From Liquorilactobacillus uvarum DSM 19971 (GTDB lineage: Bacteria > Bacillota > Bacilli > Lactobacillales > Lactobacillaceae): DNA of 64,000 nt. The notes beneath the pieces were generated by a model, which was given only the letters and a program-made list of their open reading frames with translations, had not been told where the DNA came from and ran no database searches. Location of the stretch: positions 98,477 through 162,476 of the forward strand of contig NZ_AZEG01000003.1 in NCBI RefSeq assembly GCF_001434935.1, written 5' to 3'. A program made the translations under genes and the position numbers. Positions 18,193 to 25,889 of the stretch are shown piece by piece. Each line of letters starts with the position of its first letter. Position 1 is the stretch's first letter.

Positions 18193-18630
18193 TTAGTGAG
18201 GTGTCTGTTGGCTTTTTTTATAATAGAGCAACATTAGTTTGGTTACATCTTCTGTTAGATGTGAGGGAATACAGAATAAATTAATAAAATCAGATGAATT
18301 AGCAGAGTTTGCGCTTACATTTTCGCAGTAATAAGGCAAGAGAAGTTCTATGGCACCCAAATTTGCTTTGTATTCAATCAAAGCATGATGGTTGAAAGTT
18401 TGTTGGTATAAGGCAGAATCGTAACGATCACCAGTAAGAATATGACCTAACTCATGAGCTAATTGAAAAATAATTTCATCAGTGTTGTACCAATTTTCAT
18501 TCATAACGATGCTTCGGTGTTTAAAGGAAGCAGTAGGGGGTGTATCATGTTTTAATTCATTTGACCAAATAACCCGGATACTAAGAAATTTTGCTTTACA
18601 TAACAGCGACTCTAGAATCCAACTTTGCAT
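18193..18630 (-). CDS. ImmA/IrrE-family metallopeptidase
   Basis: 145 residues with the zinc site HELGH (59-63) and a downstream ExxAN (from Glu86), the pattern of ImmA/IrrE (COG2856) proteases. In ICEBs1 and phages ImmA cleaves its partner XRE repressor and so releases the element's genes; the neighbouring upstream gene here is exactly such a repressor, 40 bases away on the same strand. AGGAGG lies 6 bases before the ATG. Cytosolic, no signal peptide. Shorter than some homologues but with the active-site elements intact. Assignment to the family is firm; the substrate is inferred from context. Confidence 0.85.
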   Translation of the reverse strand: MQSWILESLLCKAKFLSIRVIWSNELKHDTPPTASFKHRSIVMNENWYNTDEIIFQLAHELGHILTGDRYDSALYQQTFNHHALIEYKANLGAIELLLPYYCENVSANSANSSDFINLFCIPSHLTEDVTKLMLLYYKKSQQTPH

Positions 18631-18670
18631 ATTATGCCTCCTGTCGAAGGGGAGATTTGAAATGCTATGC

Positions 18671-18988
18671 TTATTCTTTTTTGCGTAAAAGTTTTTGAAT
18701 CAATTCTATGTCTTCATCAGGAATTGTTTTTCCTTCAAAAGTTAGTATGACATCTTTTGTATCCGCTAGATCGATTTCTGGATGAGGATTATTATTTTGT
18801 GAACGGCCCATAATGTAGTCCAATGAGACCCCAAAATAATCAGCCACTTTTTTGACACGTTCGGCTGAGGGTGTCCTTTTGTTCCACTGATAGATAGTAT
18901 TGCGGCCAAATCCTAGTTCTGCTTCTAACTCATAGACAGATACGTCATGATCTTTAGCTAATTTTTTAATACGGTCAACAGCAGTCAT
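18671..18988 (-). CDS. XRE-family repressor (ImmR/cI-like)
   Basis: 105 residues. The N-terminal helix-turn-helix domain has DHDVSVYELEAELGFGRNTIYQWNKRTPSAERVKKVADYFGVSLDYIMG, typical of phage and ICE repressors, followed by a short C-terminal tail ending in charged residues that an ImmA protease could target. The start at 18988 is supported by AGGAG 7 bases upstream; a longer in-frame ATG lacks one and would run through an operator-like palindrome. It is divergent from the Cro-like gene, with two TAAC-N6-GTTA palindromes between them. Confidence 0.88.
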   Translation of the reverse strand: MTAVDRIKKLAKDHDVSVYELEAELGFGRNTIYQWNKRTPSAERVKKVADYFGVSLDYIMGRSQNNNPHPEIDLADTKDVILTFEGKTIPDEDIELIQKLLRKKE

Positions 18989-19014
18989 CTCAAGTCTCCT
19001 AAATATAATGTTTA

Positions 19015-19028
19015 TAACTAAAAAGTTA
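19015..19028. promoter_or_regulatory. Operator-like palindrome O1
   Basis: TAACTAAAAAGTTA, perfect 5-bp arms, of the form TAAC-N6-GTTA, lying 27 bp before the XRE repressor start. Confidence 0.5.
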
Positions 19029-19044
19029 GAAAAAGCATTGAAAT

Positions 19045-19060
19045 CTAACATATAAGTTAG
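19045..19060. promoter_or_regulatory. Operator-like palindrome O2
   Basis: CTAACATATAAGTTAG, again TAAC-N6-GTTA, centred 31 bp (three helical turns) from O1. The pairing of two identical half-site architectures in a repressor/Cro intergenic region points to a repressor operator. Confidence 0.55.
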
Positions 19061-19249
19061 TATAATTGTTGATAAAGAAAAAGATTTTCAATTTATTTAA
19101 TCTAATTAAATTGAACTAGTCCTCATAAGTCGGTTCCAGTGTTCTAAAACAATGCTTATCGTTGATTCTATAATAACGTTTAAGTACCGTCAAATTTATT
19201 AACTAATTTTTTAGATAACAAGATAAATAGACAATGAGAGGTGGAAATT

Positions 19250-19459
19250 ATGTCATATGAATTTGCTGATGCTATTTTGATATGTTTAAAACGTAACAAG
19301 CGAATGGGAATTAAACCGAGTTCACAAACAGATATTGCAAATCATTTTGGGCTTTCCAAACCGTATGTTAATCAATTAATAAATGGTCGTGTTGCTAACT
19401 CAGTGAATACTAAAGAAAGGTTAAACGAAATAAAAAGATATGTCGGAATGGATGACTAA
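19250..19459 (+). CDS. Cro-like helix-turn-helix protein
   Basis: 69 residues, almost entirely one helix-turn-helix: SSQTDIANHFGLSKPYVNQLINGRVANSVNTKERLNEIKRY. The size and divergent orientation to the XRE repressor match a Cro or early-gene regulator of a prophage or integrative element. The ATG is chosen because GAGAGGTGG lies just upstream; a GTG three codons earlier is part of that site. What would follow in a live element (excisionase, replication genes, integrase) is absent. Confidence 0.78.
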   Translation: MSYEFADAILICLKRNKRMGIKPSSQTDIANHFGLSKPYVNQLINGRVANSVNTKERLNEIKRYVGMDD

Positions 19460-19605
19460 AAAAAGAGAATAGGGCATTTTTTGTTAATGATGATCGGAAT
19501 CCTGTTCAAAGAGAAAATACGTATTCCAGAAGTAATAGGTGCATCTTGATAAATTTGGGAAATAGAATAAAAGTTGTTCTAAACAAACCTTTTCCAAAGT
19601 TATGA
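19452..19605 (+). pseudogene. Broken short reading frame after the Cro-like gene
   Basis: An ATG overlaps the end of the Cro-like gene and reads MTKKRE then stop. Dropping one A from the seven-A run (19458-19464) would open a frame of about 50 codons (ENRAFFVNDDRNPVQREN...). This looks like the start of the next gene of the element, inactivated by a homopolymer frameshift, but no family is recognised and the frame could be chance. Its 3' part overlaps the doubtful repeat copy D. Confidence 0.3.
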
Positions 19606-19699
19606 GGATCAGTTCCGCAACACTTTAATGTGAAAATAATAGATTGTGTTAGATTAGAAAGGCACTGAATCAAAATATTCTTCATTTTGACTCAGTGCC
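19545..19699 (-). repeat. Possible diverged fourth copy (D) of the dispersed element
   Basis: On the minus strand a hairpin is followed, at spacings similar to copy A, by CCTCATAAC and CCCAAATTTATC...TGCAC, corresponding to the ACTCATAGC and CAAATTTACCG...TGCAC blocks. The ATAAGTTAAAATT block is not recognisable. Weak. The remaining gap to 20006 holds hairpins only. Confidence 0.25.
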
Positions 19700-19707
19700 T
19701 TGTTTTA
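19661..19707 (+). terminator. Hairpin terminator
   Basis: GGCACTGAATCAAAAT and ATTTTGACTCAGTGCC form a 16-bp stem with one mismatch around ATTCTTC, followed by TTGTTTT. Confidence 0.75.
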
Positions 19708-19918
19708 TGCGAATTAGTATATTTAAACAGTCAGATGCGAGCATTACAAACGGCTATTGGCATACCTTTTTATGCAATTAAGCAAATTATTAGTTGCCAT
19801 TTTTTTTAAAACCGCCAAGTCATTTCGAACAGATATATAGTATAGCTTTAACAAATCATCTTATTTGTGTTAGTGCAAGCAGTGGTTGATTTTAAATTTG
19901 TTTTTAAGGCAATGGAAA

Positions 19919-19963
19919 AACTCCAGCTAAAAATCGAATAAACATCGATTTTTAGCTGGAGTT
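19919..19963 (-). terminator. Perfect 19-bp hairpin, terminator of the DUF4044 gene
   Basis: AACTCCAGCTAAAAATCGA is perfectly complementary to TCGATTTTTAGCTGGAGTT around a 7-nt loop. On the minus strand it ends in TTTTT, so it likely terminates the small DUF4044 gene, whose stop lies 44 bases before it. Confidence 0.8.
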
Positions 19964-20006
19964 AATCGTTAACTGTTTTAAATTTTAAGCCGAATTAGCT
20001 GTCAGG

Positions 20007-20126
20007 TTAGTAGCCCATTACTGAGAAGATAGCAGATAAAACTACAGTTCCTAAGGTTGCAATAATCATAATCCATACAACGATCATCGTTATTTTGTTG
20101 AAGAGACTTTTCTTTTTTTTCGCCAA
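20007..20126 (-). CDS. DUF4044-family small membrane protein, 39 residues
   Basis: TTG start, preceded on the minus strand by GAAAGGTGA at 8 bases. The product opens MAKKKKSLFNKITM and continues with one transmembrane segment (IVVWIMIIATLGTVVLSAIFSVM). The Lys-rich head plus single helix matches DUF4044, a family of about 40 residues found in lactobacilli. Such a basic head predicts an N-in orientation. Function is unknown. It lies divergently from asnB with 200 bases between, and has its own terminator. Confidence 0.8.
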   Translation of the reverse strand: MAKKKKSLFNKITMIVVWIMIIATLGTVVLSAIFSVMGY

Positions 20127-20263
20127 AATATATTCACCTTTCAATTATTTTACAATTTACTATACAGTTATCAGCTTGTTTATGTCAAATGGATTGGATT
20201 GAGCAAGTAGATTCTATTTCTTAGGAAAAAAGATGAAAAAAAGTTTACGAAATATGAAACAAA

Positions 20264-20292
20264 TTGAAATCAGTGAGATAAACAATTATAAT
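20264..20292 (+). promoter_or_regulatory. Promoter of asnB
   Basis: TTGAAA, 17 bp, TATAAT, 37 bp before the asnB start. Confidence 0.65.
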
Positions 20293-20329
20293 ATAGCGAG
20301 TAGAAAAATAACCAGAAGAGGTGCAAATT

Positions 20330-22216
20330 ATGTGCGGTTTCGTAGGGTGTTTATCTGATATTGAAAAAGATACTGGTAAAAAATATAATGAAATGATCAA
20401 GAAAATGAATAAAATGATTGTTCATAGAGGCCCTGATGATGATGGGTATTTTGAAGACAAAAATATTACAATGGGTTTTAGACGTTTGAGTATCATTGAT
20501 TTGGAGGGCGGACATCAACCGCTCTCTTATGATAATGAACGTTATTGGATGACTTTCAATGGTGAAATATATAATTATTTAGAATTGCGGACGGAATTGA
20601 AAAAAGAAGGTTATGAGTTTAAAACTGATTCTGATTCTGAAGTTATTTTAGCAATGTATGCTAAGCACAAGGAAGATTGTGTGAAATTTTTCAGAGGTAT
20701 GTATGCTTTTGTTATTTGGGATCGCCAAGAAAAAACTTTTTTTGCGGCGCGCGACCATTTTGGTATAAAACCTTTCTATTACGCGATAATAGATGATAAT
20801 TTTTATTATGGATCAGAAAGCAAAGCAATTTACAAAGTTATGCAACAAAAAACTTTTGATCGAAGTGCACTACAGGACTACATGACTTTTCAGTTCGTGC
20901 CTGAACCAGAAACATTGACGAAAGAAATAAGGATGTTAGAGCCAGGATATTATTTGATCAAAAAATTAGGTGAGGAACCAAAGAAAAAGCGTTATTACTA
21001 TGCGCAATTCAAACCTGTAATTAGGCCTGAGAATGAATATATCAAAAAGGTTCGTGATGTTTTATTTGATTCGGTTGAGAAGCATATGCGTGCAGATGTT
21101 CCAGTTGGCTCTTTCCTTTCTGGTGGAATTGATTCTTCAATTATTGTTGCTATCGCTAAACATTTTAATGCTCAGTTGGAGACGATCTCCGTTGGTTTTC
21201 AGCGTGAGGGGTACAGTGAAATAGATGTAGCAAAAGAAACAGCAGAGAAATTGGGAGTTAAGAATTACAGCTCAATTATTACACCGGAAGAATTTATGAA
21301 AGTATTTCCACATTTTGTTTGGAGTATGGATGATCCCTTGGCTGATCCAGCTGCTGTTCCGCAATATTTTGTCGCTAGGGATGCTCGTAAACGTGTTAAG
21401 GTGGCATTAACAGGTGAGGGGGCTGATGAGTTGTTTGGGGGATATACGATTTATCATGAACCCGAATCACTTAAACCTTTCCGCTATACTAAGCCACTTA
21501 ATGGTGTTTTAAACAAGATAGCACACATGATGCCAGAGGGAGTTAAGGGGCGCAGCTTCATTTTGCGCGGAACGACACCGCTTGAAGATCGTTACGTTGG
21601 GAATGCATTTATCTTTAACGAAGGTGAAAAGCACAAATTTATTAAAAACTATAATGATGCACATCCATTGCAGTCCATAACCAAGCCTTTTTATCATGAT
21701 GCGCTTGCATATGATCCAATAAGCAAGATGCAGTTTATTGATATGCATGCATGGCTTAATGGTGATTTACTGCATAATGCAGACCGCACCACAATGGCAC
21801 ATAGTTTAGAGCTTAGGACACCGTTTTTAGACAAAGAGGTGTTCGCTGTTGCTAGCGAAATACCTGCAGATTTGCGAATAGCACATGGCACAACTAAGTA
21901 TATTTTGCGTAAGGCTGCCGAGGGTGTAGTACCGGATCATGTGCTTAATCGCAAAAAACTAGGTTTTCCAGTACCGATTCGTTTCTGGTTACGCGACGAA
22001 ATGTATGATTGGGCTAGAAACATCATAGAGGAATCACAAACTGATCAATACTTTAATAAAAACTATTTCTTGAAATTGCTGGAAGATCACCGTGAACAAA
22101 AAAGAGATAATTCGCGAAAACTTTGGACGATTTTAACTTTCATGACATGGTATAAAATTTATGTTGAGAGTCCAGAGCTAATGGATTCTCAAACTGTGCA
22201 GCAGTTAGATTTTTAA
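20330..22216 (+). CDS. asnB: Glutamine-hydrolysing asparagine synthetase family (candidate mDAP amidotransferase)
   Basis: 628 residues. After Met the sequence is CGFVG, so Cys2 is the glutaminase nucleophile exposed by Met removal, and the ATG at 20330 is required; an in-frame GTG upstream is part of the AGAGGTG ribosome site. The N-terminal Ntn glutaminase domain has HRGPDDDG and FNGEIYN; the synthetase domain has the SGGIDSS PP-loop near residue 265. The class either makes asparagine or, for B. subtilis AsnB and L. plantarum AsnB1, amidates mDAP in peptidoglycan. The length, the mDAP-type MurE and the place beside lysC and the dcw cluster favour the second role, but this is inference. Confidence 0.93.
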   Translation: MCGFVGCLSDIEKDTGKKYNEMIKKMNKMIVHRGPDDDGYFEDKNITMGFRRLSIIDLEGGHQPLSYDNERYWMTFNGEIYNYLELRTELKKEGYEFKTDSDSEVILAMYAKHKEDCVKFFRGMYAFVIWDRQEKTFFAARDHFGIKPFYYAIIDDNFYYGSESKAIYKVMQQKTFDRSALQDYMTFQFVPEPETLTKEIRMLEPGYYLIKKLGEEPKKKRYYYAQFKPVIRPENEYIKKVRDVLFDSVEKHMRADVPVGSFLSGGIDSSIIVAIAKHFNAQLETISVGFQREGYSEIDVAKETAEKLGVKNYSSIITPEEFMKVFPHFVWSMDDPLADPAAVPQYFVARDARKRVKVALTGEGADELFGGYTIYHEPESLKPFRYTKPLNGVLNKIAHMMPEGVKGRSFILRGTTPLEDRYVGNAFIFNEGEKHKFIKNYNDAHPLQSITKPFYHDALAYDPISKMQFIDMHAWLNGDLLHNADRTTMAHSLELRTPFLDKEVFAVASEIPADLRIAHGTTKYILRKAAEGVVPDHVLNRKKLGFPVPIRFWLRDEMYDWARNIIEESQTDQYFNKNYFLKLLEDHREQKRDNSRKLWTILTFMTWYKIYVESPELMDSQTVQQLDF

Positions 22217-22248
22217 ATTTTTAATGTTGAATCAGAGGAGAAAAGGCA

Positions 22249-23451
22249 ATGAAGATAATGGTCCAAAAGTTTGGTGGAACATCTGTAAGAGATTATGCGG
22301 CAAGGTGTAAGGCTGCTGAACACGTTCGTTACACTGTTTCTGAGGGATACAAAGTTGCTGTTGTTGTTTCTGCTATTGGTCGCAAAGGGGCGCCTTATGC
22401 AACTGACTCTTTATTGAGTCTTATTGATGGGGAGAGGACAAAGCTTGATGCGCGTGAACTTGACATGATTGTTTCGGTCGGTGAAGTTATTTCTACTGCA
22501 GTTTTCACGGAACTATTGAAAAAAAAGGGTTTCTTAGCAACTGCGATGAACGGTCCGGATGCAGGTTTTAGAACTAATAATGAATATCAAAATGCTAAGG
22601 TGATCGATGTAAAAACTGATGGAATTTTAAATGCTTTTATGCAAAATGATGTTGTAGTCGTTGCCGGTTTTCAAGGATTGTCGAAAGAAGGGCATGTGAC
22701 AACGCTTGGTCGAGGTGGAAGTGATACTTCAGCAGCTCTGTTAGGGGCTGCTCTAGGTGCAGAAAGAGTTGATATTTTTACTGATGTAGCTGGAATGATG
22801 ACTGCTGATCCAAGATTGGTCAAGAAAGCACGCTTTCTAAAAAATGTTAGCTACGAAGAAGTCGCAAATATGGCGCATGAAGGAGCTAAGGTTATTCATC
22901 CGCGCGCTGTCGAAGTTGCACAGCAAGCGCATGTTCCATTGAGAATTAGGTCAACTTGGGATGGACTTGATGAGTTGGGTACACTTGTCTCTGATCGCAA
23001 TCTTTCGATTCAACATTACAGAAGTGTGACTGGAATTGCACATCAAATAGGTTTAACACAGTTTAGTGTGTCTACAGCAGATTATTCATCCGAGAAGATA
23101 TTTGATTTGTTGGCTTCTAATCATTTAAGTGTTGATTTCATTAATATTTTGCCTGAAAAAATTGTTTTTAATTTAAAACATGAAGAGGCAGAAGCAGCTA
23201 AAAGAATTCTAGCTGAAAAAAAAATACCTGCTAAAATTATCGATGATTGTGTTAAAGTTTCGATTGTAGGAGCTGGAATTATGGGAACTCCTGGAATAAC
23301 TGCTCGAATTGTCTCAGCACTTTCTCGAAAAAACATAAAAATACTTCAAACAACTGACAGTTATACTACTATTTGGGTATTGGTCCATCAAAAAGATTTA
23401 GAAGAAGCGGTAAATGTTTTGCACGATAAATTCTTGTTGGATGATAATTAA
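22249..23451 (+). CDS. lysC: Aspartate kinase
   Basis: 400 residues with KFGGTSV at the start, the VVAGFQGLSKEGHVTTLGRGGSDTSA active-site region and FTDVAGMMTADPRLV. The C-terminal third carries two ACT domains for feedback control (SVSIVGAGIMGTPGI-type motif in the second). It phosphorylates aspartate, the first step to mDAP/lysine, threonine and methionine. Length and domain plan resemble B. subtilis DapG (the DAP-sensitive isozyme), which would fit wall synthesis; the effector cannot be told from sequence. GAGGAGA precedes the ATG. 32 bases after asnB, probably one transcript. Confidence 0.93.
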   Translation: MKIMVQKFGGTSVRDYAARCKAAEHVRYTVSEGYKVAVVVSAIGRKGAPYATDSLLSLIDGERTKLDARELDMIVSVGEVISTAVFTELLKKKGFLATAMNGPDAGFRTNNEYQNAKVIDVKTDGILNAFMQNDVVVVAGFQGLSKEGHVTTLGRGGSDTSAALLGAALGAERVDIFTDVAGMMTADPRLVKKARFLKNVSYEEVANMAHEGAKVIHPRAVEVAQQAHVPLRIRSTWDGLDELGTLVSDRNLSIQHYRSVTGIAHQIGLTQFSVSTADYSSEKIFDLLASNHLSVDFINILPEKIVFNLKHEEAEAAKRILAEKKIPAKIIDDCVKVSIVGAGIMGTPGITARIVSALSRKNIKILQTTDSYTTIWVLVHQKDLEEAVNVLHDKFLLDDN

Positions 23452-23452
23452 A

Positions 23453-23824
23453 ATGGTGTCAATCTTAAGTGTTTGGTACTATCAGTTGTTGATTTTAGCG
23501 GTTATATGGATATTAGTTTCTCTTGTAAAAAAGAAAGTCCCAAAGATTCTACCTCAAAAACTCCTGCCAATAGATATAGTGATTTTTTTTATGTTTGTAG
23601 GTGCTCATTTTTTAACGCTTAATAAAAGCGGAAATTCTATTGTTCCCTATATTTTGTTGGGAATGGCAGTTTGGGGGATTTTTATGACATTGGTCCATGG
23701 TTTTGTAAAAGGAGAGTTAATTTATAGTGCTTTCTTTTTACGTTATTGGCGTTTTGTTGACCTTGCGATCATTATTATTTATTGTGGATTGATTATCTTC
23801 AAAATAACGGGTCAGATTTATTAA
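23453..23824 (+). CDS. DUF3397-family membrane protein
   Basis: About 123 residues with four predicted transmembrane segments (YYQLLILAVIWILVSLV; IDIVIFFMFVGAHFL; IVPYILLGMAVWGIFMTLV; DLAIIIIYCGLIIF). It matches DUF3397, a lactobacillar family usually encoded just upstream of mraZ, as here. The start is uncertain: ATG 23453 begins right after the lysC stop, ATG 23441 is four codons earlier, and neither has a clear ribosome site, so coupling to lysC is likely. Function unknown; the placement suggests an envelope role. Confidence 0.8.
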   Translation: MVSILSVWYYQLLILAVIWILVSLVKKKVPKILPQKLLPIDIVIFFMFVGAHFLTLNKSGNSIVPYILLGMAVWGIFMTLVHGFVKGELIYSAFFLRYWRFVDLAIIIIYCGLIIFKITGQIY

Positions 23825-23850
23825 GGATTTAGTGATACAGTTTTTAAGCA

Positions 23851-23899
23851 GGTCCAGTTAGAAAGTGGTGTTGAACTACTTTTTAATTGGGCTTTTTTG
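23851..23899 (+). terminator. Terminator before the dcw cluster
   Basis: A long wobble-rich stem (GGTCCAGTTAGAAAGTGGT with ACTACTTTTTAATTGGGC) closed by GTTG and followed by TTTTTT. It separates asnB-lysC-DUF3397 from mraZ. Confidence 0.75.
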
Positions 23900-24035
23900 T
23901 TTATCTATGGTACTTGATGATTATTTTTCGACAATTTATTAACTCTAAATTTTAGATAAAAGACAACGCTGGTAAAACATAATTTATGATTATTGATGTC
24001 AAAATTTACAAGTAAATAACAAAGGTGGTAATGAT

Positions 24036-24075
24036 GTGTGAAAATGTGGCTTAAAGTGGGGGATTGTGGTAATAT
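24036..24075 (+). promoter_or_regulatory. MraZ-box direct repeats and -10 of the dcw operon
   Basis: GTGT/GTGG cores recur at 24036, 24046, 24056 and 24066, an exact 10-bp period, directly before a TAATAT -10. MraZ proteins repress their own operon by binding such one-turn-spaced repeats (TGGG-N or AAAGTGG type in other bacteria). The array and its position strongly suggest autoregulation of this operon. Confidence 0.65.
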
Positions 24076-24109
24076 CAAGGTGTAGTACTGTCGGAGGAGG
24101 TGCATCTTC

Positions 24110-24541
24110 ATGTTTATGGGGGAATATCGACATACGATTGATATCAAGGGACGTCTAATTATTCCTGCAAAATTCCGTGATGATCTCGGAAATAATTTTG
24201 TAATGACAAGAGGGATGGATGGTTGTCTATTTGGTTACCCCCAAAAAGAGTGGGAACTTCTCCAGGAAAAATTGCAGAAACTCCCATTAACTAAAAAAGA
24301 TGCACGGGCTTTTGTTAGATTCTTTTACTCTGCTGCTACTGAATGTGATTTTGACAAACAAGGCAGAGTCAGCATACCTAAGTCACTGCGCGGACATGCG
24401 GCGTTAGATAAAAAATGTGTGGTTGTTGGTGTTTCAAATAGATTTGAGATTTGGGCAGAAGATCGTTGGGATGAATTCTCAAAGGAAGTAGAAGTAGATT
24501 TTGACGATATTGCAGAGAAAATGATTGATTTTGGATTGTGA
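24110..24541 (+). CDS. mraZ: Transcriptional regulator MraZ
   Basis: 143 residues, [27 protein letters not shown], with the two AbrB-like SpoVT/MraZ half-domains (the second [18 protein letters not shown]). It forms ring oligomers that bind direct repeats ahead of its own gene and control the dcw cluster. GGAGGAGGTG lies 8 bases upstream. First gene of the division and wall cluster; rsmH begins 10 bases after its stop. Confidence 0.96.
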   Translation: MFMGEYRHTIDIKGRLIIPAKFRDDLGNNFVMTRGMDGCLFGYPQKEWELLQEKLQKLPLTKKDARAFVRFFYSAATECDFDKQGRVSIPKSLRGHAALDKKCVVVGVSNRFEIWAEDRWDEFSKEVEVDFDDIAEKMIDFGL

Positions 24542-24551
24542 GGAAGAACGA

Positions 24552-25505
24552 GTGGATAAATTTGAACATACAACGGTCCTTCTTCATGAAGCTGTCTCGG
24601 GATTGGCTGTGAAGAAAAATGGAGTTTATGTGGACTGTACTTTAGGTGGTGGCGGACACAGTAAACAGATTTTAAATGCACTTTCAGCTAATGGACATTT
24701 GTATGCTTTTGATCAAGATCAAACTGCGATTGATTTTAATCAAGGCGAGCTGGCTTTTGCTTTGAAGGAAAAAAAATTAACTTTCATACAAGCTAATTTC
24801 CGCGAGTTAAAAAAGCAGCTTTCTCATCATGGAATTGACCGTCTGGATGGGGTTCTTTATGATTTAGGCGTTTCGTCTCCACAGTTTGACAATGCACAGC
24901 GTGGTTTTAGCTATCGTTATGATGCACCGTTAGATATGCGTATGAATCAAGCTCAAAGCTTGGATGCCAAACAGATCGTCAATGAGTGGAGTTATGCTGA
25001 ATTAGTACGTATCTTTTTTCGATATGGTGAAGAAAAATATGCTAAATCAATTGCACGCCATATTGAAAAAAAACGGGAACTTGCGAAAATTGAAACAACT
25101 GATCAGCTTGTCGAAATTATTAAAGAAGCAATTCCAGCACGTGCTCGCCGCAAAGGCGGACATCCAGCTAAGCGTGTTTTTCAAGCAGTTCGAATTGCAG
25201 TAAACGATGAATTGGGTGCGTTAGAAGAATCATTGTCACAGGCGCTAGACATGCTCAATGTTGGAGGGCGGATAAGTGTGATTACATTTCAGTCACTTGA
25301 AGATCGTCTCGTGAAATCAATGTTTAAGGAAAAGAGTCAGATATCTGATCTTCCACCAGGTTTGCCTGTTATTCCTAAGGATCAGCTGCCTTCATATCGT
25401 CTTGTTAACAAAAAACCTATTAAACCTCAGCTGGAAGAACTGACAGTCAATCACAGAGCTCATTCTGCTAAGCTGCGGATTATTGAACGAATCGCAATCA
25501 AATAA
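24552..25505 (+). CDS. rsmH: 16S rRNA (cytosine-1402-N4)-methyltransferase RsmH
   Basis: 317 residues: [13 protein letters not shown], the SAM-binding [10 protein letters not shown] motif, [29 protein letters not shown] and [13 protein letters not shown] at the end, all RsmH hallmarks. It methylates C1402 of 16S rRNA. The start is GTG 24552, with GAGGAAG six bases upstream overlapping the mraZ stop; the in-frame ATG further up lies within mraZ. Confidence 0.96.
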   Translation: MDKFEHTTVLLHEAVSGLAVKKNGVYVDCTLGGGGHSKQILNALSANGHLYAFDQDQTAIDFNQGELAFALKEKKLTFIQANFRELKKQLSHHGIDRLDGVLYDLGVSSPQFDNAQRGFSYRYDAPLDMRMNQAQSLDAKQIVNEWSYAELVRIFFRYGEEKYAKSIARHIEKKRELAKIETTDQLVEIIKEAIPARARRKGGHPAKRVFQAVRIAVNDELGALEESLSQALDMLNVGGRISVITFQSLEDRLVKSMFKEKSQISDLPPGLPVIPKDQLPSYRLVNKKPIKPQLEELTVNHRAHSAKLRIIERIAIK

Positions 25506-25520
25506 ACGAAAGGGTGTGAT

Positions 25521-25889
25521 ATGATGCCACAAAATGCGGTAAGAAAATTAGCGGTTCAACCAAAAAAGAGAACAGCTCCAATACATAACACTGAAATAGA
25601 GAGACAAACTAGTCATGTTTCGATGTCACACCTTGAAGTAACTGTGCTTATAGTCGCAAGTTTAGTAACGATGGTTTTGATGATAAGCGTGGTTTCTTCA
25701 AAAATTGCTTTATCAAAAGCACAGTATAATCTGCAGAATGTTAATCAAAAAATTGCAAACACTCAAAACAAAAATGTTGATAAGAAACAAGAAGTTAGTG
25801 AATTGTCGAGTCGCAGTCGCTTAATGGAAGTTGCTAAAAATGCTGGTTTGACGATGAATGAACAAAATATAAGGAATGTTAACAAATGA
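25521..25889 (+). CDS. ftsL: Cell division protein FtsL
   Basis: 122 residues: a basic cytoplasmic N-terminus (about 40 residues), one transmembrane helix (LEVTVLIVASLVTMVLMISVV) and an extracytoplasmic coiled coil (KAQYNLQNVNQKIANTQNKNVDKK). FtsL links FtsB/DivIC and DivIB in the divisome. Sequence is poorly conserved in this family, but the topology and position between rsmH and pbpB identify it. Two adjacent ATGs (25521, 25524) are possible starts. Its stop overlaps the pbpB start (ATGA). Confidence 0.92.
   Translation: MMPQNAVRKLAVQPKKRTAPIHNTEIERQTSHVSMSHLEVTVLIVASLVTMVLMISVVSSKIALSKAQYNLQNVNQKIANTQNKNVDKKQEVSELSSRSRLMEVAKNAGLTMNEQNIRNVNK

Noticed and set aside
17302..20006. Integrated prophage or ICE with att sites at tRNA-Asn
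   Set aside because: No integrase, no phage structural genes and no second copy of the tRNA 3' end was seen; only the regulatory module is present.
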